From positions 157,027,828 through 157,091,827 of the forward strand of contig NC_081556.1 of assembly GCF_963082655.1 (NCBI RefSeq): a DNA stretch of 64,000 nt. The letters are read 5' to 3'. The DNA is from Stomoxys calcitrans (Eukaryota; Arthropoda; Insecta; Diptera; Muscidae). The notes beneath the pieces were generated by a model. That model made no database searches. It saw only the letters and a program-made list of their open reading frames with translations, and was not told the origin of the DNA. This document shows, piece by piece, positions 12,357 to 24,902 of the stretch; position 1 is the first letter of the stretch, and every line of letters starts with the position of its first letter. A program made the translations under genes and the position numbers.

Positions 12357-12670
12357 AAAACAAGTAAAAAGGCGTTAAGTTCGGCCGGGCCAAACTTTTG
12401 ATACCCACCACCTCGGGTATATATGTAAACCACCATTCATCAAAATACGGTGAAAATTGCATACCTTATGTCCCTTAGCAGTTATAACGAAATATGATGC
12501 GATTCGGTGAAAATTGCATACCTTATGTCCCATAGCAGTTGTAACGAAATATGATCCGATGGACCAAACACTAATAAATACAAGTCATTGTTCAATTGTG
12601 TATAACAAAATATTGGCCTTTTTAGTAGCTATATCTCAAAATAAACCGATCTGAACCATATATGACACGG

Positions 12671-15033
12671 ATGCCGCCTCTCACCAAAAACATCCCCCAA
12701 AGGGGACAAATTTACGACCATGGCAATATGGGGCTCAAATAAAAGGTCTTTGGAAGTATAGCACGAATCTGATATCAATATTCGGGAAAAGTGTCTATGG
12801 GGCCACCCCACCACTCCAACACCACCCAAATGGTAAGTAATTGCTGACTGTTGCAATATGAGGCTCAAATAAAAGGGTTTTTAAAGTGGAACCCACATCC
12901 GATATATTTTTTCAAGGCCAACTCACTGAGTGGCCGCTCATTCCCCAAAACACCCCCCAAGCCGGTCATGTTTGCAAACTATGGAAATATGGGGCTCAAA
13001 TTAAAGGTATGTGGGAGTAGATATCAACATTAGGGACCAACTATCTAGGGGACGTCCCACCACCATTGCAACCCCCAAATAGGACGTATTTGCTCACCAA
13101 GATAATTTGGGTCTTAAAGAGAGTGGAACTAAATATTCATAGTTTTTAGGGCCAATACCTCAAGCCGTACATATTTGCTGACTTTTGCAATAAGGAGTTT
13201 AAATGAGATTAGAAAACGAATTTGATATCCAATTTTGAGGGCAATGGCAATATGGGGTTCAAATAAATGTTTAATATTGGGTTGCCTAAAAAGTAATTGC
13301 GGATTTTTTAAAAGAAAGTAAATGTATTTTTAGTAAAACTTAGAATGAACTTTAATCAAATATATATTGTAATTGCTATTTTGTTCCATAACCTTTTGCC
13401 ATCTTCCTGGCAAATTTAGTATCATAGAAATTCTGGCCTTGATCTGCAAAAAACTGAACCAAGTGCGATTTTATAGCTTCATCATTGCCGAAAGTTTTAC
13501 CATTTAAGGAGTTCTGCAAAGATTGAAATAAATGGTAGTCTGATGGCTATATGGTGGATGCACAAAAGTTCCCAGCCAAGCTCACTCAGCTTTTGGCGAG
13601 TGACCAAAGATGTGTGCGGTCTAGCGTTGTCCTGGTGGAATTTGACACCTTTACGATTGACCAATTCTGGTCGCTTCTCCTTGATGGCTGTATTCAATTT
13701 GTCCAATTGTTGACATCCGAAACATCCGAATTAATCGTTTGGTTCCTTGGAAGCAGCTCAAAATATACCACACCCTTCAAATCCCACCAAACAGACAGCA
13801 TAACCTTCTTTTGGTGGATATTAGCCTTTGAAGTGGTTTGAGCTGGTTCACCATGCTTGGACCATGATCGTTTTCGACTAACGTTGTTGTAAACAATCCA
13901 TTTTTCATCTCCAGTTATGATTCGAAAAACGGATCGAATTCATTGCGTTTAAAGTGCATCACAAGCGTTGATTCGGTTTGTTAAATGAATTTCTTTCAAT
14001 ACATGTGGTACCCATATTAAAATTGATACCAAACAAACAAATGTAAAAAAAATTTCGCGCACTTTTTTTCTAAAGCAAGCTAAAAGTAACAGCTGATAAC
14101 TGACAGAAGAAAGAAAGCAATTACAGAGTCACAAGCCGTTGAAAAAATTTGTCAACGCCGACTATATTACCGACAATTACTTTTTGGGCAACCCAATAGA
14201 TATATAAGATTAGAGTACGTTGCCCATATATTTTCCGGGCTTAGTGTTTGGGGGACCACCCCAAACCCCAAAACATTCCTAAATCGGGCATATTAAGCCC
14301 CCATTAATGTGGGGCTTAAATGAAAGGTATTGGGTAGAGCAAGAATTGATACCCATTTTCGCAAGAATTGATATCCAAAATACCCCACAAACAGAAATTT
14401 TTTAGTGACCATCGCAATATGGGGCTCAAATAAAGGAATTTGGGAGTAGAATACAAATTTGATATCCAAATGTAGGACCATATAGTTAGGGCATCACCCC
14501 TTCCCCAAAACACCTCCAAAGGGGAAAAATTTTTCAACCATGGCAATATGTGGCTCAAATGAAAGGTATTTGAGATTAGCAAACGAATTTGATAACCTAT
14601 TTTGGAGTCATGTGTTTGGGGGACGACTCATCCTGTAAACTCCTCTTAAGCCAATGGCAATATGGAGTTTAAATAAATGGTATTTGAGAGAAGAGCACGA
14701 TGCTGATATTTTTTCAGGGCCATGTATCTGGGGGACCACCACTCCCCCTAAAACACCACTAAATCAGACATCATGAGAATATCGGGCTGAAATGAAGTAT
14801 TTTAAGAATGGAGTTCACCTTACATCCAAACCTAAGTTCGTAGACAAATAAATATCATATGGGATCCAGATAAAGGCACTTATATTGTTAAATTATTAGT
14901 CAAGCGACATACTATTTTCGTTGCATGGTATTTCACTAAAAGATCTTTAATTGTCGAAAATAAATATTCCAAGGATACTTTTGTTCCATATAAAGTAAAA
15001 GAAGGCGCAGCGGAGCGGGCCCGGGGCAGCTAG
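12671..15033 (-). repeat. Family A element, inverse orientation, including its 5' boundary
   Basis: Reverse-complement family A units run from about 12671 to 14830 and then the unique leader up to 'ggcgcagcggagcgggcccg' and 'cagctag' at about 15005-15033. This matches in reverse the boundary seen at 23.51 kb ('tagctgacctggccccgct'). Helentron C-type sequence continues on both sides, so this is a nested insertion. A mariner is inserted at 13277-14196. Confidence 0.65.
13277..14196 (-). pseudogene. mariner transposon with disrupted transposase (920 bp)
   Basis: Terminal repeats TTGGGTTGCC...GGCAACCCAA are flanked by TA at 13275-13276 and 14197-14198. The minus strand reads mariner transposase pieces: TGDEKWIVYNNV with RKRSW nearby (first catalytic Asp, ~13,900), VWWDLKGVVYFELLP, then KFHQDNARPHTS (second Asp, ~13,620). 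The stretch that should hold the third Asp (PYSPDLAP-like) is mutated and frameshifted. The N-terminal DNA-binding third is deleted: mariners are usually about 1.3 kb with some 345 codons. It is dead, but its ends match the MITEs in this window and show their parentage. Confidence 0.85.
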
Positions 15034-15902
15034 TCGGACAATAAATGCGCCGGTCTATATGGCAGCTATATCCAAATCTGAACCGATCTGTGACATATTG
15101 CAGAAGTATGTCGAGGGGTTTAATTTAACTCACTGTCCTAAATTTTGGCAACATCGGACAATAAATGTGCCTTTTATGGGCCCAAAACCTTAAATCGAGA
15201 GATCGGCCTATATGGCAGTTATATCCAAATCTGAACCGATCAGGTTGAAGAGAGTTGTCGATAAGCCTAAGACAACGCACTGTCCCAAATTTCAGCAAAA
15301 TCAGATAATAAATGTGGCTTTTATGGGTCTAAGACCCTAAATCGGAGGATCGGTCTATATGGCAGCTATATCCAAATCTGAACCGATCTGGGCGAAATTG
15401 AAGAAGGATGTCGAAAGGCACAATGCAAGTCACTGTCCCAAATTTCAGCAAAATCGGATAATAAATGTGGCTTTTATGGGCCTAAGACCCTAAATCGGAG
15501 GATCGGTCTATATGGCAGCTATATCCAAATCTGAACCGATCTGGGCTGAATTGACGAAGAATGTCGAAGGGCCTAACACAATTCACTGTCCCGAATTTCA
15601 GCTTGATGCAGTTTCCATATAAACCTTTCTCCCGATTTTGTTTCTTGAACCCCTACAAGGCGCAATTCTTATCCGAATGAACTGAAATATCGCACAATGA
15701 CTTCTACAATGTTCAGCATTAATTTATGGTCCGACTAAACTATAACTATAACTTGATAGAGCTCCAATAGCATTACAGTTCTTATTCAATATTCTTTGTT
15801 TGGCTAAAAAGAGATACCGCGCATAGAACTCCAAAATGCGATCCATGGTGGAGGGTATATAAGATTCGGCCCGGCCGAACTTAGCACGCTTTTACTTGTT
15901 TT

Positions 15903-16689
15903 CTCCTTTTACTGCACTCTGCTAATCATTTATATTTATTAATTTGTGCTTGAATATAACTAAAACCTTCTACTATTCAAGATTCTGCTCTACTCTCTCA
16001 TCGATTTATAAACAGAAGAAAAAAAAAAAAACATACCATTTCATATAACCCCACTATCCGTCCACCATCGTTGCAAAGAAAAACAAAAACTATAAAATAC
16101 TATTTTTGTCATATGGTTATATTTTGCCTTTGGCCATCGCACAACTGACTGTTATTGCAAAAATTCTAAAAATAATAAACGCCACACATACAACAGATAC
16201 TTTGTGATAAAGAAAGAAAGAAAAACAAAAAAAAACTAAATACACAACACAAATCGCATTTTACCAAAATGATATGTTTATTTAAACTGTATTTTTATAT
16301 AATCACCATATAGACATACACATGCATGTACATGGGTGTGCACACGTGTATCTGTGTGTGTGTGTGTGTGTGATTTTAATTTTATATTTCTCAGAAAAAC
16401 TTCCAATTATCCGAGCAATCAATTGCAGCTAAACGGCAACAACACCCCTAGAGGATGGGACCGCGCACAATCAGATCACTGTAATTGCAAAATTTTATTA
16501 TGCACTCCATACACCATTCATTAGCTGGGTCATAATTGGGGACCATCGTCTATTTTTCATTCCCTGCCATGAGTTGTTCCTAAATACCGTAAATAAACAT
16601 TCTTCAAAATTATGAAAATACAAAAGCAGAGGGAAACAATAACATGACAATGAATAAATGGAAATTCAATCGATTGTGAGCAGCACAAT
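15903..16689. other. Intergenic DNA, no gene seen
   Basis: AT-rich sequence with a (TG)n tract at about 16348-16372 and A-rich runs. No supported coding sequence. Confidence 0.45.
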
Positions 16690-17592
16690 AGAGTGTAACG
16701 ACATCTGAACCGATTTTTTTTGAAATTCAACTGGGGCTTTCAGATGGGTAATGAAACACTACATACATTTAAATCGGTTGAAAATTTTAGCTGATTCTTT
16801 CTTATAAACCTAAATCGGGCGATATATATAAAAAAAAGAAAACCAGTAAAGAAGGTAGTCGTCAAGGAATGCGTTGTGTAAAATTTTGACACGATTGGTC
16901 AATAAATGCGCTTGCAGTGGCTCTAAAAGTGAAAATCGGGCGACACACATATATGACAGCTATATCTAAATCTGGGCTGATTTCTATGAAATTCACCGGT
17001 TATATTTAGAGTCAAGAGAAAATCCTCCTGCCGAATTTCGAGAAAATCGGTTAACAAAAGACAATTTTATTGCACTATTGCTGGAAATCGGACGAACAGT
17101 GGTGGTGCAGGGCATAAAAAACTTTTGTAGAAGACTTTGTGACTAAAAATAATATTTCCTGGCGTTACAAGGGGAATGAGGAGATAAGAACAAGGCTCCT
17201 TCATTAATGCCAAATAACTAAAATTTAGAGCGATACATTTTATTGTCGCTCCCAATAGTGTTGGAGACCACAGTAGAAGTCTATGTGTAAAATTTCAGCC
17301 AAACCGAATAAGAATTGGGCCTTTTAGGAGCTCAAAAAGTAAAATAGGGAGATCGGTCCCTATTTTACTTTTTGAGCCCCTAAAAGGCCCAAGTCTTATT
17401 CGATTTCGCTGAAATTTTACACATAGACTTTTACTGGGGTCTCCAACACTCATTTCCATTAGCATAGCAATTCTTTTCTTTTATCCTTTGTTTGTCTAAA
17501 AAGAGATACCGGGAAAGAACTCGACAAATGCGGTCAATGGTGGAGGGTATATAAGATTCGGCCTGGCCGATCTTAGCACGCTTTTACTTGTT
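16690..17592 (+). mobile_element. Helentron-like element, subfamily D/B mosaic with 3' end
   Basis: Units such as 'tcgggcgacacacatatatg' and 'tttagatatagct'-like phrases (subfamily D) run to about 17280. A head-to-head junction (17286-17440) follows, then a subfamily B 3' end: 'tggtggagggtatataagat', hairpin TTCGGCCTGGCCGAT, and 'cttttacttgttt' ending at about 17592. Confidence 0.55.
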
Positions 17593-19534
17593 TAATGTTA
17601 CATTTTCACCTTTAACTTTCTTTCAAATTTACAAATACATCAAAAACTTTCGATTCCTGGTAAACTATAAACTTCTTGTTGAAACTGCAACTGCAAGAGC
17701 AAAATATTTGCAACAAAAATGTTTGTGCTAACAAAGTTTTCTTCAATAAACCGTATTACAATACTTGAATGACAATGCACCTAAATTTTCAAGAGAAACA
17801 TGTAACGAAAAGCAGAGAAAATGCATGTGCGAAAAAGGCCACCTGGAAAATTAGAGACACCGAGTTGGTACCACCCCCTTTTTGTGCAACCTCCACCGCC
17901 ACAGCCAGGCAACATTCCAACCCAATATTATTTCATTTTTATATAAAAGTTCAATAAAACAAAATCGCAATAGAGAGCCAAAGCCATCGTTTTCGTTTGG
18001 ACAGAACAACCAGGGATGGTTGAGCACAGAACGTGAAAGCGGTTAAATGCAATACAAAATATTTGCCAAAGGTATTGAACTTAAATTGTATGTAAATTGC
18101 CACACATATACTGCATAGAGTCAGTAGCAAGATGGGTCTCCCCTCTACTCCTCCTCCTCCTCGTATTCCCATACACCACAATTCCACGACACACAAAACG
18201 AGTGGGTGTTAAGAACTCCTGGCATACTCCGGTGAAGTTGTGACAAAACATGGAACTACTTAAAATCAATCCTGTTCAAATCGCTCCCATTCTCCCATTC
18301 AGTTGGTTCGTTGTTCGTGTATCCTCTAAAACATGGCCCGCTTATCAATGCAAAGGTACATTGCCGCACATGCCTGCATAACTTTGTATCTCTTTCCCTT
18401 TGTCTGTTGGTGTGTGTGTGTGTATGGGTGTGTGCATTAAGTCCTTGTCCTCGTGGGAATTTCTCCCATCTGTCTTTTTCGGTGTGTTTGGTTGGTCTTA
18501 ACATTTGAAATTATGTTTTTCGCTTTGTTCACCAACTTCACATCCATTCTTTGGTGGCAAAAGTGGAGGCAAAAAGTGCTTCAAATCAATACAAATTCAA
18601 TGACAAAGTCCTTACAGCAGCACACTACAGCACCACCACCACCATCTCAGGCGTATATGGCTATTGAGCCCTGCAATTGTTTGCAATCTACTCATCCCAT
18701 ACTTTGTGGGATTTATGCAAAACCATTGGCCTGTGACAATAATTTCGGACGGTATGTTGCACAAGACCGTACGTACCATGGTGGCATCCAACGAGTCTAT
18801 GTTCGCTAGGTGTGCTTTGTCATTGTTTTTGTTTCTCCTTTGCCACTTTATCTTTATGGCCATTTAAGAGAAATAATTGTAATCTTTGCAGCACTACATC
18901 CACTTTAAGTTGCAAAAAGCTTAAAAAAACCAACACCAAACTGGACTAGAGTTTTATTGCGGTTGAAGTTGTTACATTGTCCGAGGCCATATGCTTGGAA
19001 TGGGCGTTGGGACATACCTTAGCCATGGTCTGCATACTATTTATAAGTTTTATCAGGTGGACAGTTTGCAGAGTTTTTCTACGCCTTAATTTTTATTACG
19101 TCCAATTGTCCAGGTCAAATGATAAGTGGACATAAGAAAGGCGGATAGAGAGAAATCTTGGTAATAAATTCTCGCATAAATCTTCTTCTTTGGCTATATT
19201 AAGACAAATTTTATGTTTTCATTGTCAGCCATCGATGGCAATGAGGGGCGTAGATGGTAAAAGGGGCACATGAACAGATTTTTCGTGATGCTAAAGAAGA
19301 TAGGCCTATTACTTTCAATGCTTGAGTCCGAATCCTGGCGATTACATAGCGATACTTGGCAATGTTGAAAACATTTGTGAGTATTTAAGGGAGTGGAGTT
19401 CAAATCTTGTATGTAAAGGTCAATTTGTGTTTGTTTGTTTGTTCGTTTGTTTGTTTGTTCGGATAAGAATTTCTCCCTTTAGGGGCTCATGAAGTATAAT
19501 CGGGAGATGGTTTGTGTTGGATTTTCACAGATTG
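17593..19534. other. Intergenic DNA, no gene seen
   Basis: Unique sequence with a (TG)n tract near 18410-18424 and a (TTTG)n run near 19432-19460. Overlapping short frames on both strands (18.1-18.9 kb) show no family motif. A phrase 'gtccgaatcctggcga' at about 19328 resembles the SINE B box but the rest of the SINE is not recognisable. Confidence 0.45.
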
Positions 19535-21400
19535 TGTAGGTTGGAGGTGGACCCTCCCCTTTACACCCAAAAGTACAACCCAAAAATAAAAGTGGATCAA
19601 TCGGGACAATATGGGATTCAAATGAAAGGTATTCCAGAGTAGAGTACGACTTTCATAATAAAACTTGGCTCCACCTTAAACCCCTTAAAATAGGTTTATT
19701 TGACGATCATGACAATTACGGATATGGTCAGGAAGAAGGAATAGGCTTCATAATTTATTGATATCGAAAGGGGGCGGACCCTACACCGTTACCCCAAAAA
19801 CACCACCTAAAATCTAAAGTGGACCGATAAGGACAATATGGGTATCAAATGAAAAGTATGCGGGAGTAGACAACGAATCAGGCATACACATTCATGTCGA
19901 AGTATAAGGGAGTCGTCCCACCCCCACAAAATCGCCCAAAATGGGCACATTAGCTAATCACGGATATATGGGACTCGGTTTGTTTGTTCCATATAGACTG
20001 AAAAACGGCAGAACCGATTTTCTCGACATTTTCGCATAATGTGTTGGTTGGTCTGGAAGGAAACATAGGAAACATAGACTATATAATTTCTTGGTATCGG
20101 AAGGGGGCGGACCCTCCACCGTTACCCCAAAAGCACCACCTAAAATCTAAAGTGGACCGATAAGGACAATATGGGTATCGAATGAAAAGTATGCAGGAGT
20201 AAATAAAGAATGTGACATAAAAATTCATGTCGAAGTATAGAGGGTCACCCCACCCCCACAAAAACGCCTAAAATGGGCACATTAGCCAATCACGGATAAA
20301 TGGGACTCGGTTTGTTTGTTCCGTATAGACTGAAAAACGGCAGAACCGATTTTCTCGACATTTTCGCATAATGTGTTGGTTGGTCTGGAAGGAAACATAG
20401 GAAACATAGACTATATAATTTCTTGGTATCGGAAGGGGGCGGACCCTCCACCGTTACCCCAAAAGCACCACCTAAAATCTAAAGTGGACCGATAAGGACA
20501 ATATGGGTATCGAATGAAAAGTATGCAGGAGTAAATAAAGAATGTGACATAAAAATTCATGTCGAAGTATAGAGGGTCACCCCACCCCCACAAAAACGCC
20601 TAAAATGGGCACATTAGCCAATCACGGATAAATGGGACTCGGTTTGTTTATTCCGTATAGACTAAAAAGCGGCAGAACAGATTTTCTCGAAATTTTCGCA
20701 TATTGTGTAGGTTGGTCTGGAAGGAAATATAGTCTATATAATTTTTCGGTATCGGAAAGGGGACACACTCTCCCCCTTATGCAAAAAATACAACCCAACA
20801 TCAAAAGTGGACCTATCGGGACAATATAGGTATCAAATGAAAGGTATTGGAGACCAGAAAACGAATATGGTATTAAAATTTGGAATCAAGTACCCAGCGG
20901 GCCCCTCCAACCACCAAAACTCCTCTAAACAGATATATTCGAAGTTCATGTCAATATGGGACTCAAATGAAAAGTATTAGGCTGTAGATTACAAATATGG
21001 CATAAAACATTAAGTCCAAGTAATGGGAGGTCGGCCACCCCCAAATACCCCCAAATGGGCATATTAGCCGACCATGGCTATATGGGGCTCAAATGAAAGG
21101 TATTAGAGTCTAGATTACGAATATGGCATTAAAATTTGCGTTCAAGTCTAGGTGGCTCTTTTCCTCCGAAAGATACGTCAAAAGGGTTATTGGACCAATT
21201 ATGACTATATGGGACTCAAATGAAAGTTATTCGAGAGAAGAAAACGAATTTGATATCCAATTTTGGAGCCAAGTGTTTTGGGGTACGTCCTAAAGCACCC
21301 CCTTAACTGAACTTAATTTCCGTTGGGAAAAAAGAACGAATTTGATATCCATATTTGAGTCGAAATATCTGAGGTACCATACCCTAATGAGAACATTGCC
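19535..21400 (-). repeat. Family A block, inverse orientation
   Basis: Reverse-complement family A units ('caatatggg...caaatgaaaggtat', 'ggggcggaccctccaccgtt'). It contains a recent 332-bp tandem duplication (19970-20633) and gives way near 21,400 to a perfect hairpin and then a Helentron-like element. Confidence 0.65.
19970..20633. repeat. 332-bp tandem duplication within family A
   Basis: Two copies lie head to tail at a spacing of 332 bp (for example 'gtgttggttggtctggaagg' at 20041 and 20373). They are almost identical, differing only at a few bases near the left edge. An older, diverged copy lies just upstream (~19750-19969), and the next unit (from ~20634) is diverged. The identical 60-codon minus-strand frames in each copy are by-products. 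Confidence 0.8.
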
Positions 21401-21404
21401 CTGA

Positions 21405-21459
21405 GGAAGATCATTACCACCAGGAACCGAGAAGGGGTTCCTGGTGGTAATGGTCTTCC
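21405..21459. repeat. 24-bp inverted repeat with 7-base loop
   Basis: Arms 21405-21428 and 21436-21459 pair over 24 positions with a single T/G wobble; the core is CATTACCACCAGGAACC and its complement. It sits at the junction between family A and a Helentron-like element. Confidence 0.8.
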
Positions 21460-21464
21460 CGCTT

Positions 21465-22183
21465 TGTCCGATGTTCTTATATAAACCGATCATGTGTGTT
21501 GACTTCTTGAGCCCCTAGAGGGCGCAATTGTTATTCGATTGTAATGAAATTTTGCACGACGTGTTTCGCTATGACTTCCAACAACTGTGTCAAGTATGGT
21601 TCAAATCGGTGCATAGCCTAATATAGCTACCATATAAACCGATCTTGAATCTTGACTTCTTCAGCCACTCAAAGAAATTTTGCACGAAGTATTTTGTTAT
21701 GATATCCAAAAACTGTGCCAAATGGGGCTCAAGTCGGTTAATAACCTGATATAGCTGCCTTGTAAACCGATCTGGGATCTTGACTTCTTGAGCCTCTAGG
21801 GGTTGCAATTATTATCCGACTTGCCTGGAATTTTGTACGACGAATCCTCTCATGACAATCAACATACGTCTTTATTATGGTCTGAAAGGGTCTATAGCCT
21901 TATCAGCTCCCATATAAATCGATCTCTCTATTTTACTTCTTGAGCCCCTAAAGGGAACAATTCTTATTCGAATTGGCTGACATTTTACCTAGGCCTCTTA
22001 CATATAATTTAATTGTGATTCGAACAGGACTATATCTTGATATCGCACTAATAGCAGAGCAAATCTTTTCTTTAACCTTTTTTGCCTAAGAAGAGATGCC
22101 GGGAAAAGGACTCGACAATTGCGATCCATGGTGGAGGGTATATAAGATTCGGCCCGGCCGAACTTAGCACGCTTTTACTTGTT
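21465..22183 (+). mobile_element. Helentron-like element, subfamily B, 3' part
   Basis: About four tandem units ('gcccctagagggcgcaattg', 'aaaccgatcttga') lead into 'gatccatggtggagggtata', the hairpin TTCGGCCCGGCCGAA and 'gcacgcttttacttgtttt'. The 5' end with the (GTCY)n block is missing. Confidence 0.7.
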
Positions 22184-22985
22184 TTAATTACAGACCTTTT
22201 ATTGAAGCTCTGCTTATGAAGAACATTCTTAATTCTACAAACTTCGGTTAATTGAAACGTATTTCAATTATCCGACCTTCGCATAATTGAAAACATCTGA
22301 CAATTGAGACAAATTTCTAGTACTTTTCTGTTTTCAATTAAACAGATTCGACTGTAGTTCGTATACAAATGAGTTTTTACAAAATTTAAATATTTTGAAT
22401 ATTTTCTTTTAAATTTTCATTCATTTTAGAGTATTTAACATTTTTCTAATAAAGATTCCCCTTCTTTTGCCGTCGTCCCACATTATGACCTCAATACACT
22501 CACTTTGTTAACATGAGCTACTGTTATTCTATAGCTGCAATTAAAATCACAAGTATTTATTGTGTAATGCTTTTATGGCTTTCTTGCATAATGCATACAT
22601 TCACAATTATTTGAAGCCAATTGTGTCACTTGAAGGGTTTCTCAATGCAATACCAATTAAGGGTGGCAGCTAAATCATTATTAACTTCATTCACCCCCCG
22701 TAGCACTTGGTGCATAACATATCACTTACCGGCTGAGCCATGAATCGTAAAAATCTCCCTTGTAATTATTATTCATAAATTAATTCAATTGAGAAACACA
22801 AGTGACACTACATTCACACAAGAGGTAATGAAGTAACAAAATACTCGCATGTTTCATATTATCAGGGAAATCGCAGCACGAGCTCTGTTTAATGTTTTCC
22901 ATAGAGAGTTTTTAATATTTCAAGGTAGTGTAATTAAATCAATTTGTTGTTAAAGTCCCTATGAAAGTATGATAGAGCGATAGAG
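22184..22985. other. Intergenic DNA, no gene seen
   Basis: Unique AT-rich sequence without supported features. Confidence 0.45.
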
Positions 22986-23335
22986 GAACAGAACGTTCCG
23001 GTCTAGAGTACCGATCGCCATGGGAACATGATGACCATTGGGTATTTAAATGCGCCAATACCTGGCCTTACCATAACCAGCATCATAGGCATTCAGTATT
23101 TAAACAAGAACCGGTGCCGCCCGGCCTCTCATTGAGATTCCCCACTAGATACCGCCGATTGTCCGCGACTGTAATAACAGTTACTCCGTAAGAAGCATTC
23201 TAGTATACGCAACCTGTAGACGCGCCCGGTCGCTCCCAACTAAGCTTTTCGTAATAACGATAACACAACACAGAACAAAGTTTCACGCCGTGTAGAGCTC
23301 ATTGTTATCCCATGCCGGGTAAACTTCGTTTGCGA
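22986..23335 (-). mobile_element. RTE-like element 5' region, fragment
   Basis: A GC-richer island sharing ordered phrases with the sequence 5' of the RTE-like endonuclease at 44.2-44.6 kb and with 52128-52385: 'catcataggcattcagtatt', 'ccgcccggcctctcattgag', 'ccgattgtccgcgactg', 'acgcaacctgtagacgcgcc'. No coding sequence. Inference: a 5'-UTR/promoter segment of the same retrotransposon family. Confidence 0.5.
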
Positions 23336-23510
23336 AAAACGTTGAACTTTATTTACGATAAAAGCGCATGTTCTTTTACGACATATTCTTGCAAGAATTT
23401 ATGACAAATATAAAAGTTTTTATACCCGGACCGTAACTTTCACTCTTGATATATAAAACATGTTATTCGGGATTGCAACTAGTATTTCTTTATCTATAAC
23501 CTAACTAGCT

Positions 23511-23925
23511 GACCTGGCCCCGCTCCACTGCGCCTACTCTTAATTTATATGAAACAAACTTTTCCTTTGAATATTTATTTTCGACAATTAAAGAGCTTTT
23601 AGTGAAAAACCATGCTACGAAAATAGTTTATCGCTTAACTAACAGTTTAACAATATAAGTGACTTTATCTGAATCCCATCTTTATTGGTCTTGGATGTTA
23701 GGTGTACTCCATTTCGGGTTTTCGGGGTTGAGGTGGTCCCCCAGACACTAAGCTCTGAAAATATGTAAGCAACGTGCTCTATTCTCATATAGCCATATAT
23801 CATTTATTTGAACCCCATATAGCTATGGGCCTCGAAATTGGATATCGTTTTCTAATCTCAAATACTATTCATTTAAACCCCTTATTGCAAAAGCCAGCAA
23901 ATATGTCCGGTTTGGGGTATCCGGT
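23511..23925 (+). repeat. Family A element, 5' boundary and first units
   Basis: Starts with 'tagctgacctggccccgct', followed by the unique leader ('tcgacaattaaagagctttt', 'aacaatataagtgactttat') and one to two tandem units, then passes directly into Helentron C-type sequence. It mirrors the inverse boundary at 15.0 kb. Confidence 0.6.
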
Positions 23926-24902
23926 GAGAAATGCATACCTTATGCCACAAAGCAGCAATATGTCCGGTTTGGGGTATCCGGTGAAAAATGCATACCTTAT
24001 GCCACATAGCAGCTATATCGAAATATTTTCCGATTTGGACGGAATACTAAAAAGTACAAGCCATTGTTCAATTGTGTATAACAAAACATTGATCTTTTTA
24101 GTAGCTGTATATCAAAATAAACCGATCTGAACCATATACGACACGGATGTCGAAAAGCCTAACATAAGTCACTGTGTCAAATTTCATTGAAATCGGAGTA
24201 TAAAAGCGCCTTTTTTGGGGCTAAGACTTTAAATAGAGATATCGGTCAATATGGTAGCCATATCTAAATCTGGGCCGATCTGAGCCAAATGAAAGAAGAA
24301 TGTCGAAGGTCGTAACACAACTCACTGTTCGCCGACAATGGACAATAAATGCGCCTTATATTGGACCAAAGCCTTAAATCGAGAAATCGGTCTATATGGC
24401 AGCTATATTCACATCTGAACCAATCTGAGCCAAATTAAAGAAGGATGTCGAAGAGCCTAACACAACTCACTGTCTCAAATTTCGCCGACATTGGACAATA
24501 AATGGCCCTTTTATGGCCCCACAACCTTAAACCGAGAGATCGGTCTGTATAGCAGCTATATTCAAACCCGGACCGACCTGGGCCAAATTGAAGAAGGATG
24601 TCAAAGAGCCTAACACAACTCACTGTCCCAAATTTCGCCGACATCGGACAATAAATGCGCCTTTTATGGCCCCAAAACCTAAAACCGAGAGATCGGTCTA
24701 TATGGCAGCTTTATCCAAATCTGATTCGATCTGGGCCAAATTGCAGAAATATATCGAAGGGCTTAACACAACTCACTGTCCCAAATTTCAGCAAAATCGG
24801 ATAATAAATGTGGATTTTATGGGCCTAAGACCCTAAATCGGCGAATTATTAATAAAACCCGAAAATTAATAAAACCCCAATCCTTCGGTGGTGGGTATGA
24901 AA
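23926..24902 (-). mobile_element. Helentron-like element, subfamily C
   Basis: Opens with a duplicated 'ggtgaaaaatgcatacctta' segment, followed by about five tandem units of ~150 bp ('cggacaataaatgcgccttt', 'gagagatcggtctatatggc'). It ends with 'aatccttcggtggtgggtat', the C-type terminal sequence. The (GTCY)n block is deleted. Confidence 0.65.

Larger units (their letters stand above)
12357..15902. mobile_element. Composite Helentron-like element with inverted 3' ends, interrupted by family A
   Basis: The left edge is a subfamily C 3' end in inverse orientation: AACAAGTAAAAAGGCGTTAA, hairpin TTCGGCCGGGCCAAA, then 'atacccaccacctcgggtat'. C-type units follow to about 12670 and resume at 15034 ('ggacaataaatgcgcc'). 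From about 15600 the sequence switches to subfamily B in forward orientation and ends with the hairpin TTCGGCCCGGCCGAA and 'cttttacttgtttt'. The 2.4 kb between is a family A block that itself holds a mariner. The two hairpin ends therefore point outward. Confidence 0.65.

Noticed and set aside
17951..18863. Cluster of small frames on both strands around 18-18.9 kb
   Set aside because: Mutually overlapping, with low-complexity HTHTHT and proline runs from microsatellites; no consistent coding strand.
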